A stretch of DNA of 64,000 nucleotides from Myrica gale (Eukaryota > Streptophyta > Magnoliopsida > Fagales > Myricaceae): assembly GCA_963930655.1 (NCBI GenBank), contig OZ005620.1, forward strand, positions 7,703,001-7,767,000, given 5' to 3'. A model generated the notes under the pieces. It was not told the DNA's origin. It was given only the letters and a program-made list of their open reading frames with translations, and did no database searches. This document shows, piece by piece, positions 1 to 10,700 of the stretch (its first letter is position 1; each line of letters starts with the position of its first letter). A program made the position numbers and the translations under genes.

Positions 1-192
1 TTTTGAGATATGTTTTTATGTTTGTGTTTTTTTGAAAGTAGTGTAGATTCGCTTTAGATTGGTGAAAAATGTGTTTAAAGTTATTGGAATTTGTAAAAAG
101 TTATTGGGTTTGGTGAAAAGGTATTGGAATTGATGAAAAAGTGAGAGGAAAACATTTTGAAAACGTTTTGAAACATGAAACAAACATAGCAG
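1..192. repeat. AT-rich MITE-like sequence
   Basis: This stretch repeats short phrases built on 'ggtgaaaa' and 'attggaatt'. The same style of sequence recurs at 23876-24060 and 59935-60136, and inverted at 4211-4385. It sits directly before a possible splice acceptor and could be a MITE lying in an intron. No coding potential is seen. Confidence 0.35.
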
Positions 193-311
193 AAGATTTT
201 GAGGAGCTTGTCAACTATATTTTGAAGTCGGGTCTCTATAGAATAGAACCTTCCAAAATTAGAGCCATTGTAGCAAATAAAGCCCCTCCAGTTGAGTCAG
301 TCTCTGGTTAA
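193..311 (+). CDS. Possible terminal exon of an unrecognised gene (5' part outside window)
   Basis: After a possible acceptor (ATAGCAG ending at 192) one frame stays open for 38 codons to a TAA at 309-311. It reads DFEELVNYILKSGLYRIEPS and then continues to end in PVESVSG. The composition looks like real protein (alternating charged and hydrophobic residues, few Ser or Cys), unlike the surrounding AT-rich DNA. There is no start codon, so any gene would begin upstream of the window, across an intron holding MITE-like sequence. I do not recognise the family. It could equally be the leftover end of a dead gene. Confidence 0.35.
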
Positions 312-1940
312 TTCCCCTATAATTAAAAATCATCGAAACTTTCCAATCAAGGATGAGGAAATTCAGTGTTTCCTTGCTTGAAACGACCTGTAATTTTACA
401 CAAATAGAAACATTGGTTTTATACGCATGGTATGCTACAATTTATTTCCCGCTTCGAAAGAAATATTTTTATTGAAAATAAATTATAGATTGAAATTTTC
501 CTTTTTCGTGCTGATTCAAACTAGTTAATTTCAAATAATATCACGCAACGATTATGTTAAATTACTCGATGGAAATATATATATATATATATATATTAGA
601 ATAAAGATCAATTTGGCACGAAATACTTCCAAAGATAAAGATAAATTTGGCCCTTTTGTAATATTAAATTACAAAAATCAATATGCACTTACAAAAAAAT
701 TATTTTCCAAATTAAACTCGGTAACTATCCATTGATGTCAAATGCTATTCCAAAGTGGTATGAATTAGGTATTAGTAGGAACTAATGTGTCATCTCCTGA
801 TCTGGTGTAACATGACCTACCTGGTTCCTCTTGTGGCATTGTCCAGGTGGGTGAGCTCTTTGAGCCGATTTGCTCGAGGTCTCTGCATATGGGACTCCTC
901 TCCAGGTGAACAATCCTGTCACCGATATTATTGGCAGAAGCAGGACCTAGTTGAAAAGCCTTGTTTTGAGCACATGGTTCTTCCATACACCCACAAGGGC
1001 ACAATCTGGCTGGTTTTCCAAATTAACCTCAAGTCAACGCTGTGTTGGACAAGTGACGCCTCAATTTGCGACTAGTAATGGGGTCCTATATAATTCTCTA
1101 CTCTACTCTACTACTTAGGAGTTAGGCCTCCCAAATTCCTACCATTTTAATAAAGAAAACAAAGAAAAGACTCCCTCCATTTGGGCTATTTATCCAATAT
1201 ATTAAACACCTAGAACCTTAGCTGTCAAATAATGGAGAAACAGGACAGAAGTCTCCTTTATCATTATGTAGCTGCCTAGAACCTTAGCTGTCAAATAATG
1301 GAGAATCAGGACAGAAGTGTCCTTTATCATTATGTAGCTGCCTAAACAAAAAGCAAATCCACAAGGGAAGTGTGCTGGCGTGACCCTGTCATGCGCCTCA
1401 GCAAATCTACCCTCCCCTATAATTTCGTCAGCTGTTACTTGTTAGGACCAAATGCCACACACCGCCACTTGAGTTTTTTCGTCCAAAGCTCTGTTTCCAC
1501 ATAGAATATGCTTTCCAATGTTCTCGTTTCCTCTCTCTTGTTTCTCATGTTTTCGCAAAACGATTTCAAATAATCAAACTTCAATCCGAAATATGAACAA
1601 ATAAAATGAATTGACGTTGGATCTAATCAAAGTGTGAAAGAGGAAAATAGAACTTCCATTCAACCGAGTTCCATAATATTCAGATCTAAAAGAAAACTTT
1701 TTTTTTTCGTTGTTTCGAAAAACGGCCAAGAACACAAGAATCATATCATAAAGAAAACTTAGAAAATTCATGGTAATCGGATCCTTTTGTTTTGCAAACT
1801 AAATCTCTTCAGCATTGCCAAAATCACACAGAACAAAATACGCTTTATTTATAAAACGATTTTACAAATAAAACAAAGATTCGACTATCATGAATTTTCT
1901 AACAAACTGTGATATAAATCTCAAGAGAACGAGGTTCAAC
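312..1940. other. Gene-poor AT-rich stretch
   Basis: No gene is supported. It holds a (TA)n run at about 575-597, a 66-bp tandem duplication at 1209-1340, and open frames on both strands at 765-1075 that resemble nothing I know. The part from about 1550 to 1940 may be the internal leader of the LTR element that follows. Confidence 0.5.
1209..1340. repeat. 66-bp tandem duplication (two copies)
   Basis: Two adjacent copies of a 66-bp unit beginning CCTAGAACCTTAGCTGTC start at 1209 and 1275. I see only two differences between them, so the duplication is recent. The unit is non-coding. Confidence 0.85.
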
Positions 1941-2412
1941 TAACCTGGCTCTGATACTACTAATAGTTTCTACTGCGAAAAATTAACCTATCAATTCTCT
2001 TTGTTGATCCCGAGAATTCTTCAATAATCTTTAGGTTCTTGTCGATCTCACAATCCCGAGATTCCACAATAGCGGCCCAAGAATTCTGCTTCCTTCCTCT
2101 CCAAGCTCACAACTATCTTAGGGTTTTCTATGAGTCGTGATGACCAACTCTTCAAACTAACTATTAGTCAGTTCATTAGGTTAGACTATCTCATAGCTAT
2201 CCTTATATATAAAAACCCTAGCTGTGATATGCTTGAGATCATTAGGGATCTCAGATCTTGTAGGATTACATGTAAAACTCTTTTTCCATTAACTCTCTTA
2301 TATTCTTTAATACCGAATTTTAGGCTTCTACTAATTGTAATAATGTTCATCAATATATTACAATTCACCCTCGAGAATTTGAGATAGATTTGTGAAATCA
2401 CTTTTTGCTAAC
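1941..2412 (-). mobile_element. Copia-type LTR with initiator-Met tRNA primer binding site (partial element)
   Basis: Positions 1941-1959 read TAACCTGGCTCTGATACTA. This is nearly the 3' end of plant initiator methionine tRNA (AACCTGGCTCTGATACCA), so the minus strand carries the primer binding site used by Copia-type retrotransposons. To its right is a putative LTR (about 1960-2412) that on the minus strand begins TGTTAG and contains a TATA-like TATATATAAGG near 2200-2216. No gag or pol frame follows on the left, so the element is truncated or decayed. The LTR boundaries are approximate. Confidence 0.55.
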
Positions 2413-3187
2413 AATTATTCGTCTATTTACCTTTCCACCACACTATATTCCATATAAGCTAATAGTACCAAAATATTATCATTGATAAAGTTTCTAGCCA
2501 ATATAATTCTTAATTTTATAATCTGTAATTCGTTGGACTCTCGAATTGTTTTCAAAAAAATTTCATAAATAAATAAAATATATTATATATTAATTTAGAA
2601 AAACATTTTCACAAAATTCCTATGGCCAGAGATATCTTTTTCTCAAGTCCAACCCTATACAGATATGCTTGAATATACAAACTCACTTATTATGTACAAG
2701 ACTCAACATTATCTAGAATATTTGACCTAGAACGATCATCACCAAATGACTCCGTCAAAGCTTGTGTACACAACAAACAGATCCATACAAACCTCTCAGG
2801 TCTAAGGATACAATAAACCAAATGTGTTGAATATCTTCTCAACATCAATGATCACTTCCAGAAGGTATCTATATTTCATCTCATTCAGTGCATGTACTCT
2901 TACATTACACTCACTCGTTTGCTTAAGGTCATTACCTCGATGACTGAGTACATCATCCTATTTAATAGATGCACAACGAGTATAGACCTATTGTACATAA
3001 ATATGTACCTTGGTCTAGAACAAAACATCAAGTGTACAAAGAACCGAAAAATCATACTCCTTGCCTTTGATTCATATAACAATTGGCATGAATTTTCTAC
3101 AATGTCACTTAATAATAACCGTAAACATGTGGCATCTAAATAACAATTATTTAGAATGATAATTTTTACGGCATATTTCTTACAAAG
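2413..3187. other. Non-coding stretch upstream of the DUF1685 relic
   Basis: AT-rich sequence with no recognisable gene or repeat. The first exon expected for a DUF1685 gene was looked for here and not seen. Confidence 0.4.
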
Positions 3188-3464
3188 CGATCTCGAGTTT
3201 GAGGAAGTGCAAGGATTCAGGGACTTGGGTTTCACATTTGACAGAGAGTTAAGTCCAAAGGTGGTGAACATTCTTCCTGGTTTGCATGGGACAAAGGCAG
3301 AGGATTTGGAGCAACCTAATGTGAGGAGGCCATATCTTTCTGAGGCATGGCTTCTGTAAAGTTCTGCCCCTCCAATTCCAAATTGGGCTCCCAAGGGGTC
3401 TACAGAAGACATGAAGGCACAGATCAAGTTTTGGGCAAGAGCTGTGGCATCTAATGTGCGCTAA
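3188..3464 (+). pseudogene. DUF1685 family relic, 3' exon with premature stop
   Basis: The frame reads DLEFEEVQGFRDLGFTFDRE, then a P-x-V-V-N-I-L-P-G-L segment, RRPYLSEAWLL, and after a TAA at 3357-3359 continues in the same frame through NWAPKGSTEDMKAQIKFWAR and AVASNVR to a second TAA at 3462-3464. This is the conserved block of plant DUF1685 proteins, whose function is unknown: a 'DL.FEEV.GF.DLGF.F' start, 'RPYLSEAW' in the middle, and 'DMK..I.FWAR.VAS' at the end. The in-frame stop removes the terminal FWAR block. No first exon is visible upstream. A possible acceptor lies at 3186-3187. I call it a pseudogene; an alternative intron skipping the stop is possible but no good splice pair was seen. 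Confidence 0.7.
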
Positions 3465-3650
3465 AAGAGTTGGAGATCAATCAACGCGTGTTATCTAATC
3501 CATAAGAAAGCTAAACTCAGCTAATTATTTTTTGGTCTTTTGCAAGTCCTGGATTTTATAGGTAAATCTCGGGACTGGTGAGCAGTTCATCCGAGGCAAA
3601 ACTGAGATTTTATCCCAAGTGAAAACCCAAGAAAAACAATTAGAAAAAAA

Positions 3651-4057
3651 AGATAAATACACTTTGTCCCCTTGTCTTCAGGGTCATTTACACTTTGCGC
3701 CCCCGATGTTTTATTTTTGATACATTAGACCCATTATCTTTCACATTTTTGCAATCTGGACCCCGTACCCAATTTGGCAGTCTAAATTGACAGATTTCGT
3801 CAACATGTGAACCGGTCGACTGCTACAAAGGTAACGTGAGAGGCATGACGAGCCGGTCGACCGCTTCATGGACCGGTGCATTGTAGCGGTCGACCGGTGC
3901 ATGTGTTGACGAAATCCGTCAATTTGAACGACAAATTGGGTACAGGGTCCAGATTGCAAAAATATGGAAGATAATGGGTCCAATCTATCAAAAATAAAAC
4001 ATCGGGGGTGTAAAGTGTAAATGACCCCAAAAATAAGGGGGCAAAGTGTACTTATCC
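3651..4057. mobile_element. Fold-back MITE, family I copy 1
   Basis: About 400 bp with long inverted arms: the left arm runs GATAAATACACTTTGTCCCC and so on, the right arm ends GGGGGCAAAGTGTACTTATCC. The arms pair over more than 100 bp. The centre (3810-3900) carries three copies of a GGTCGAC(C/T)G motif. A closely related copy lies at 26731-27122, where a 10-bp target duplication is visible. Here the flanks are A-rich and the duplication is unclear. It has no coding capacity; open frames here are accidental. Confidence 0.8.
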
Positions 4058-4210
4058 AAAAAAAAACCAAGAAAAACAAAAGTTGCGGAATTTGAATCAA
4101 GCAAATAAAGTTCCTAGGATCTAGATCCGAGTCTAGTCCTGTGGCTGTAAAGTTTATGTAAACAATTTCTTTTTGTCCTCTTTGCATTTTGGTATGAGCT
4201 GCACTAAAAT

Positions 4211-4385
4211 TTTAACCACCTAAAATTTTATCATCATTACAAAACATTCTCTCTCCTCACTTTTTCATCAATTTTCATACACTTTTTCTTTTTTTACCAA
4301 CTTTTTCACTCTCTCCTCACTTTTTCATCAATCCCAATACCTAAAATTTTAACCACTATAAAATTTTATTTCTCAAACACAGCCT
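4211..4385. repeat. AT-rich MITE-like repeat, inverted copy
   Basis: Contains repeated 'CTCTCTCCTCACTTTTTCAT' phrases (two close copies within the segment). These are the reverse complement of the 'atgaa(g)agagag' phrases at 23876-24060 and 59935-60136. It ends in a TTTCTCAAACACAGCC-like terminus typical of small plant MITEs. Confidence 0.45.
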
Positions 4386-4897
4386 AAGTGCCTTGTCAAT
4401 AATAGCTATATTATTTATTATTATTATGTCTAACTTCAGTCTCTTAATTCTTCCTCATGTGATTGACAATAAGCTGTCCACATAGAGAGAGAGAGAGAAG
4501 AGGCAGCTGGAGAGGGCCTTACATAGAATTTTGAAAATGTAGTTTGGGAAGGATGAGAAAAATAAGTCCCCCAAAAATCTGAAATGGTTGCCAGATATTT
4601 TTCTTCTTGGTCTATCAGCTACTAACAAGACGGACCGGTGGATTTCGAACCAATGATCTCAACCTCCCCTGACCTTACCAAAAGGAAGTGATATCTGAGC
4701 TAGAAGAGTTCCTTGGCGCATCCCAGATATTATCACTTCTCACAGCCTACGAAAGTCTAAGCTGCACAAACACGAGATATTGCCATATCTTCACTTCTAT
4801 TCCTAAACGAGACCAACGTATAGGCACGGGCATAGATGCCCGACTCTCAGACACAATTCATCGAGAACCGAAAAGTGACATAACCAGAAACCTCAAA

Positions 4898-7800
4898 ATG
4901 TTGCAGTCCCACTCCTACCACTTTCTCAGTCCCAACTTCCCCATCCCTCTCTCTCAACTCTACAACTCCCCTCCTTTCTCATCTCCTCTTATCAACTTCC
5001 CTTATAGACCCACTGCTCTCCTCCACGTCTCAGGTCTTCCTCGAGCCAGACCCGAGACATGGCTCGCCCAGCTCCCCGAAACCACATCAACTGCTGCCCC
5101 GGAGGAGGGTCCCATCGAGATACCACCATCTACTCCTTCCATTTTCGCCACCACAGACGACCCTGCTCCTATCCAAATCGCCACCAGTGTTCTCCTTACT
5201 GGTTCTATCTCTATCTTCCTCTTCCGCGCTCTCCGCCGGCGTGCCAGGCGTGTCAAAGAACTGGTAAATTTCCTGTTTCTCAGTCATTGGCTCTGAAGTT
5301 TGTTACTTTAGGTGTTATTGTGCTTCACATTGGGGTTTGAGACTGAGCTTTGGTTACTTCAATCTACATCTGCATGTTCTACGGGAATTGAGGTGATAGT
5401 AATTTAGTATGGGAATGGACGGAACGGCGAAGTTGGTAAATGTACAAAGACACCTTCCCCCAATGAATTGTGGAACTTGCGTTTTGAGTGCTTGAAAGTA
5501 AGTTAAACATTTCCCACTCCAATCCAGACACAGCATTAAGGAGTTATGAGCTGGGTCGAGTTACTTTAATCTTCACTGATGTGTTCTTGTGACTTGGTCT
5601 GAATTTTGGAGAATAGGTGTTATTTACTTTGCAATTTACTTCAATTCTGCTTCTGAGGGTGTGCGCGCGTGCCATCAAGAGTGTATTGGATTTTGATGGA
5701 GTTGATTTTGGCGTGTCTAGAAATTTAGGTCTTCAGGAGTGAAGAAGTCATTGAAGGAGGAGGCAGTGGATACCTTGAAAGCAATGGGATCGGCTCCCGT
5801 CGAGGCTAACAAACCACCTTCGCCTCTTCAGGCATTCTTGGGTGGAATATCGGCAGGTGTCATTGCACTTATTCTTTACAAGTTCTCTACAACTATTGAG
5901 GCGGGTCTTAATCGCCAGGCAATTTCAGATAATTTTTCGGTTTGTTCTTTGATTCCCACTTTTTCTTTATTGGTCTTCTTGTTTTCTGCACAAAAAATTT
6001 GAAATTTTAGGTTCTTGCTGAGATTATTTGAGCAATTTAAGATACTTACACATTGTCTTTTATATATGTGGTTGTGACGGAATTGAAAGTAGACTGGTCT
6101 ATATGTGTTGCACTCTTGGCTAGCAAGTTGATTCTCACCATTATTACTTCTCATGAAGAGAAAAAGTGCTCACTCTGCACTCAAGAAAAGGAAGATGAGG
6201 CTGCCTCCTTTAAGGGAGGCTGGGGGAATCAACTTACGTTGTGGGTTTCCTTTTTGCTCTTCAATTTGTGGGTCACTTTTTTCTTCTTCTTTATCTTTTC
6301 CCCTTGAGAAAGTTGTGGATTATTTGAGATATTTGCGATCTCTCCTAGTTTTGGAAATTGTAGTTTATGCTGGATTACATGGTTTTATGAGTGATAAAGT
6401 CTGCTGGAGCTTCTTGTGTTGTTCCTCACATCATAGTAACTGCAACTCAGATGATTTTTTTTTTCACATTTATTTGAAGAACTGATTTTCTAAGGTGCAA
6501 CCCTGCAATACTGCCTTTCTCTATCTCTACCAGTACTGGCTCCAGTGTTCACTTTTCCCCAGATTTTCTGGTAGTCTAGTACGGCCTTCTAGGGGCACAT
6601 ATCAAAGAAGATATTTCTGACCTTGAATAGAAACTATTTTTCTCGGGCATTTTGTTCCGAACTCCGGATTTGAAAACGAGGACCACTTTCAGAGCATAAT
6701 CTGAAACTCTACTGCCTCATGCTGCCTTCTGGCCTGAAAGGTATGATATATTATGCGCATTGAAAAAATTGAGAGCAAGTGAAATTTTTACAGTTCCAGG
6801 AAATAAGCCACTTATATATAATCATGATATGTGCAGAAGAAAGCAAAGTAATCAACCGAGTAAAAAGCATTGATGAGGAATTAAGCATAAACCGTGGTTG
6901 TGAGTCACATGAAAATACGCATGTTTTAGTGGTTGCATTTGGTTATGTTCTTCGTGCCTTTGCAATTTATCGGGCATTATTATTTGAAATTCAGCCACAC
7001 TTATCACCTATGTTAGTTGGTCTCTCCTATTTGTGATTTTAGAAGTCACTGCTCTCTCCCTCTGTGGGTTTGTATGCACGTGTGCATATTTTTTTGTCTA
7101 TATTTGTACATTGTGTGCAGTAAACTCTAGGCAACGTTTGACTGTAAATGAAGTTTATGTTACAGCAAAAGCAATCAGGGTTGGCCTTAGGGAAAAAAAG
7201 AAGAAGGAATCAAGGTTATAGTGAATTGCTATTGCTGTCCCTTAGGGATAGAACATACAAATTACCGTGCAGCATTTTCTTAAATGCAAGAAGCATCATC
7301 TTTTAACTAGAAAAGTAACTGAGCTCATCTTTGTCTTAAGAAAACAAAAGTGGCAGAAATTATCTCTTATACAGATGCATGAGACAAAGGACTTTGCTAA
7401 GCTAAGTAATAAGGGCTACAGCAAAACACATATAAAGTTTAGCATTACCCAATACTTGATATCCTTGCCTGCTCAAGAAAATCTTGAAGGTGGTTGCTAT
7501 ATCTTGGTCTTCGATACAACCTGACAGTCTAATTGTTTCCCTATTTTCCAGGTCCGACAGATAACTATAACCATAAGGTAGCTCCTACTACTACTTTCTT
7601 CCTGCACACATTGATGTCATCTTTATGGGGGAAAAGAATACAGAGAACTCCTAATCACTTCGTTTCTGCTGTTGGCAGGACTATTGTTAATGGGTTGTGC
7701 TACCTTGCAACATTTGTTTTTGGCGCCAACTCTGTTGGTTTGTTCCTTTATTCTGGTCAGCTTGCCATTAACTCTTTTATGGAAGGTTCTGCAAACGATG

Positions 7801-7919
7801 ATGACAAAAGCAAAGGTGACGAGCGGTTAGGCTCACCAAATTCAACAGGTGAGAGTGCCACAGATACCGCTGAAGTAAGCAGCAGTAATGGCGATCAAAG
7901 TTCAAATGACAGACAATAA
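4898..7919 (+). CDS. DUF3082 chloroplast membrane protein
   Basis: Four exons join in frame: 4898-5263, 5721-5939, 7552-7577 and 7679-7919, giving 283 aa. All introns have GT..AG ends; the third exon is a 26-nt microexon encoding VRQITITI. The N-terminus (about 85 aa) is rich in Ser, Pro and Leu with few acidic residues at first, as in a chloroplast transit peptide. Three hydrophobic segments follow near residues 93-110, 159-180 and 208-235. A charged link (KFRSSGVKKSLKEEAVDTLK) comes before the second, and the last reads RTIVNGLCYLATFVFGANSV. The Ser/Asp/Asn-rich tail follows. This matches the DUF3082 family shared by plants and cyanobacteria, as I remember it; function unknown. The start at 4898 is chosen because it begins the transit-like region; the frame is open further upstream to 4688 but that part looks non-coding. 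Confidence 0.85.
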
Positions 7920-8294
7920 TGGAAGAGAAACTGAAGTTGAAATGGAGGAGAAAATATGTCATCAAAATTAGTCTTGTAATTTTATCTTCATGGTCTTTTC
8001 TCGTGGTAGCTGTGTACTCAATCCTCTACAGAGTTACTAGACTATAATTGTAGATAGATGAGGTTGTTCTGTAAAACACAATTATTTTTTTCGTTGTAGT
8101 TTCCTTTAATTTTTTATCCCTCTAATTTTCTGGAACAATTGAAGAGTCCTAGAACTCCCGTGTACCGTGGCGCACGTTAAAGGACAACCATTAAATCAAA
8201 TTTATTGAAATAAGTTGTCCAGTCTCCAACAGTAGGATGTGTTTTAGGCACAACTTTAACGGAACTGCTTGAACTTGGAAAAAGAGCATCTTAC
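7920..8294. other. 3' UTR of the DUF3082 gene and short spacer
   Basis: Follows the TAA at 7917-7919. T-rich sequence to about 8120 is consistent with a 3' UTR. No other feature is seen before the raffinose synthase relic. Confidence 0.5.
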
Positions 8295-8961
8295 TTTGTT
8301 AAGGTGCCAAATCTTGAGGATTGTTTTACCATCATGTTGCAATGGGTCTTCAAAGTTCAAATGGGCAATCTCTAGTAGGAAGCGCATTGTATTGGGCCAT
8401 TGGCATCGCAGAATAGACCCATCTGGCAATACTAGGCTCGTAAGTGACTTGGAAGTTGTATTTACCCACACACAGTCGCTTACATAGATTGGCACCAGAT
8501 ATAGCCCAGGATGCTGCGTGGAACTCAGAACAAGGGTGACTCGACTGGAACATGTCCCAATCTGGGTGAATGAAGTTCCCCATCCACAAGCCATTATAGG
8601 CACAATGCACCATGTGACAACCTTGTAGCCAAAAAGTCCCATTTGGATCCCTCCCGAGGAGTCAGTGCCCCAGAAGTCATCTCCTGTATATATGAGAGGC
8701 GAAGTTTATAATTTATGGATTCGCTCGTTTGAATTTCTAAAGAGTAAAGAAGTTTGAATAGAGGTTTAGATACATACCAACACGTCCTAGTGATGATATA
8801 GCCTCGGCTCCGAGGAACATGAAGTCATTGCAGTGCTCCATGCTAGCAATAACACCATTCCCTTTGAAATGTTTCCTGACAGAAGCAGTCGTGAGGGCCT
8901 TGTAATACGCTTTGGCGAGCTCAACTCGACCACCAAATTCCTCTGATAGCATCTCAAGCAA
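8295..8961 (-). pseudogene. Raffinose synthase relic (two exons only)
   Basis: Two former exons remain. The first (8961-8778) reads LLEMLSEEFGGRVELAKAYY and later NGVIASMEHCNDFMFLGAEA, ending LGRVG. The second (8683-8295) begins DDFWGTD and, after frame changes, holds WMGNFIHPDWDMFQSSHPCS, EFHAAS, SLVLPDGSILRC, LPTRDCPFE and DGKTILKIWHLNK. These are conserved blocks of raffinose/stachyose synthases and alkaline alpha-galactosidases (GH36), enzymes that move galactose from galactinol onto sucrose-family sugars. Splice sites at both ends look intact (the second exon ends at AAA|GTAAGA, where the family has an intron). The second exon needs several frameshifts, and the long 5' exons and the last exon are missing. 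It is a truncated gene fragment, not a processed copy. Confidence 0.85.
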
Positions 8962-9261
8962 CTGCACACACAAATATAGCCATAAATTTCTCTTTCGCGA
9001 ATAGAGCTTCACCCACAAAACGAGGGGTTTTTTTTTCCCTTAGCCGAACCAAGCACAAGTCTTTGAATGAAGAAAGAGTATTTGGTTTTGGCAAGGTTAA
9101 GCTGCCAGAACTGTTCTAGACGTGTCTTTCTGGTTGGCGTCCTAGAGCCTGCCAGGTTTAACTTTTACTTAATAACTTCAGTTGATTGTTTTACTGATGG
9201 CTCGAGGACATGAAAGAATGAAAGCCAAAAGCCCAATTCCTTACCCATCACTTATCTGTTC
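8962..9261. other. Spacer with no recognised feature
   Basis: No trace of the upstream raffinose synthase exons is seen here, which marks the truncation point of that relic. Confidence 0.4.
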
Positions 9262-9552
9262 CGGTGGTTAGCATGAGACTGTACGGATAAGGTGCCGCAT
9301 GATCATAAGTTCGATTCTACACGGAGATCATAATGAGTCTACTTAAATGAGAGCCGTGAGAGTGATGAGCATGTGCTAGCTCTTCGGAGTTTGCCATTGC
9401 ACACTTATTCTGATCAACGTGTCTCAATTGTGCTATTTGAACCCCGTGCACAAGTTAGGTGCAGCAGTTCCCTTGATCCCCCTAAATATAACTTAATACT
9501 TTTCTTACTATTGCTCTTGATTCAAGATGTCTATTATATAATCTGGAATTGT
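9262..9552 (+). mobile_element. Possible tRNA-derived SINE
   Basis: Near 9264-9278 is a TGGTTAGCATGAGAC sequence resembling a tRNA A box, and at 9308-9320 AAGTTCGATTCTAC resembles a B box (GTTCRANNC). The spacing of about 43 bp is normal for RNA polymerase III promoters. The segment does not fold as a complete tRNA by eye, so a tRNA-derived SINE head is the better reading. The 3' end is a guess; no clear poly(A) tail or target duplication was identified. Confidence 0.35.
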
Positions 9553-9899
9553 TAATATGGATAAATACAAAGTTTATCTTTGTGTATGGTGCGAAAATCA
9601 AAGAAGTCCTAAACTTTTAAAATTTATTAAGACTTTAGTCCCGACCCTTCAAATAGAAAAAAATTTAAACCTCAAGATTAATTTGACAGATTTTAAAGTT
9701 TTGATAATTCTTTTATTTTAAAGTAAAATCACATGATAGAGTTGGTATTTATCCCTTGCTAATAAAATTGAGTTCATCTCAATGGGTTCTACTTACCTTA
9801 AAACGCACGAAACAATATGGTCTAATAGGAATCAGATTGTTCACCATGATTTGGTTTTGGACCCCGCTCTTCTTATCTCTAAACCCGTGCCCTCTTCTT

Positions 9900-10440
9900 T
9901 GAACACTCTCTGGCATGGAAGGAAGTCTTGAGTGACTCAGCACCGAGGCTTTCGTGGTCCCCTCTGCAGGAATGTTGGAAGATAAATTTTGATGTGGCTG
10001 TCTGTTCGTCCATTGTTTTGGTGGCGGTGATTTGTAGGAATGATTAAGGTCAAGTGCTCTTTGCGTGGACAAAGAGCTTACCTCCACGCGGTCCTCTTGT
10101 GGGCGAGGCAAAGACATCTTTATCTGTTGTTCAGGAGGCTTCTTTTTTTCAGTGTGCTCAGGTTATTATTGAAGGTGATTCAAAATTGGTTATTAAAGCG
10201 ATTAATGCGGTGGAGGGCCCGATTGATTGGCAGATTTGTCCTCTAATTGCAAATATTCATAGTTTGTGTAGCAATGATTTTCTTGATCCAATGATCTTTT
10301 AATCATGTAAAGCGTAATGTTAATCCGACTGCCCGCAAGCTTGATAAATGGACCACTCTAGAGAACTTGGAAGGTAATATTCCCATTGCTACCATTCCTG
10401 TAACAATTCTCTCCAGTGATGACCCATGGATTCCTCCATG
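9900..10440 (+). mobile_element. LINE 3' fragment: RNase H-like domain relic
   Basis: The plus strand reads CWKINFDVAV, then after a stop GQVLFAWTKSLPPRGPLVGE, later EGDSKLVIKAINAVEGPIDW and WTTLENLEGN. This is the RNase H-like domain (RVT_3) found at the 3' end of plant L1-type LINE ORF2, including the INFDVA start and the EGDSK strand. Stops and at least one frameshift show it is dead. Nothing of endonuclease or reverse transcriptase is left here. Confidence 0.75.
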
Positions 10441-10690
10441 AGGCTATTCTGGCGTTTTGGTGTTATGAAGCTTATTTTCTGCGATTACCCGTGAGCTTGC
10501 TAAATGGGCTGCTTTAAAGAACTTGGAGGGTAATATTCATACTGCTACCATTCCTGTAACAATTCTCTCCAGCGATGACCCATGGATTTAGCATTTTCTG
10601 GCGTTTTGTATATATATATATAATTCTCTCTAGTGATGATCATTCCTCCATGAGGCTATTCTGGCATTTTAGTATTATGAAGCTTATTTA
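10325..10690. repeat. Imperfect tandem duplication of the LINE 3' end
   Basis: A segment beginning near 'cttgataaatggaccactct' (about 10338) and ending 'tgttatgaagcttatttt' (about 10480) is repeated with changes at about 10496-10600. A partial third copy lies at 10621-10690. The shared core includes CCTGTAACAATTCTCTCCAG. The copies are non-coding. Confidence 0.65.
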
Positions 10691-10700
10691 AAATATATAT

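Noticed and set aside
765-1075. Open frames on both strands near the left edge
   Set aside because: Neither shows a domain I recognise, both are rich in Cys, Ser and Trp, and splice sites are lacking.
3741-4187. 148-codon minus-strand frame
   Set aside because: It lies within a fold-back MITE; the same DNA in the sister copy at 26731-27122 has no such frame.
9262-9330. A functional tRNA gene
   Set aside because: A- and B-box-like sequences exist, but the arms do not pair into a full cloverleaf by eye and no acceptor stem closes.
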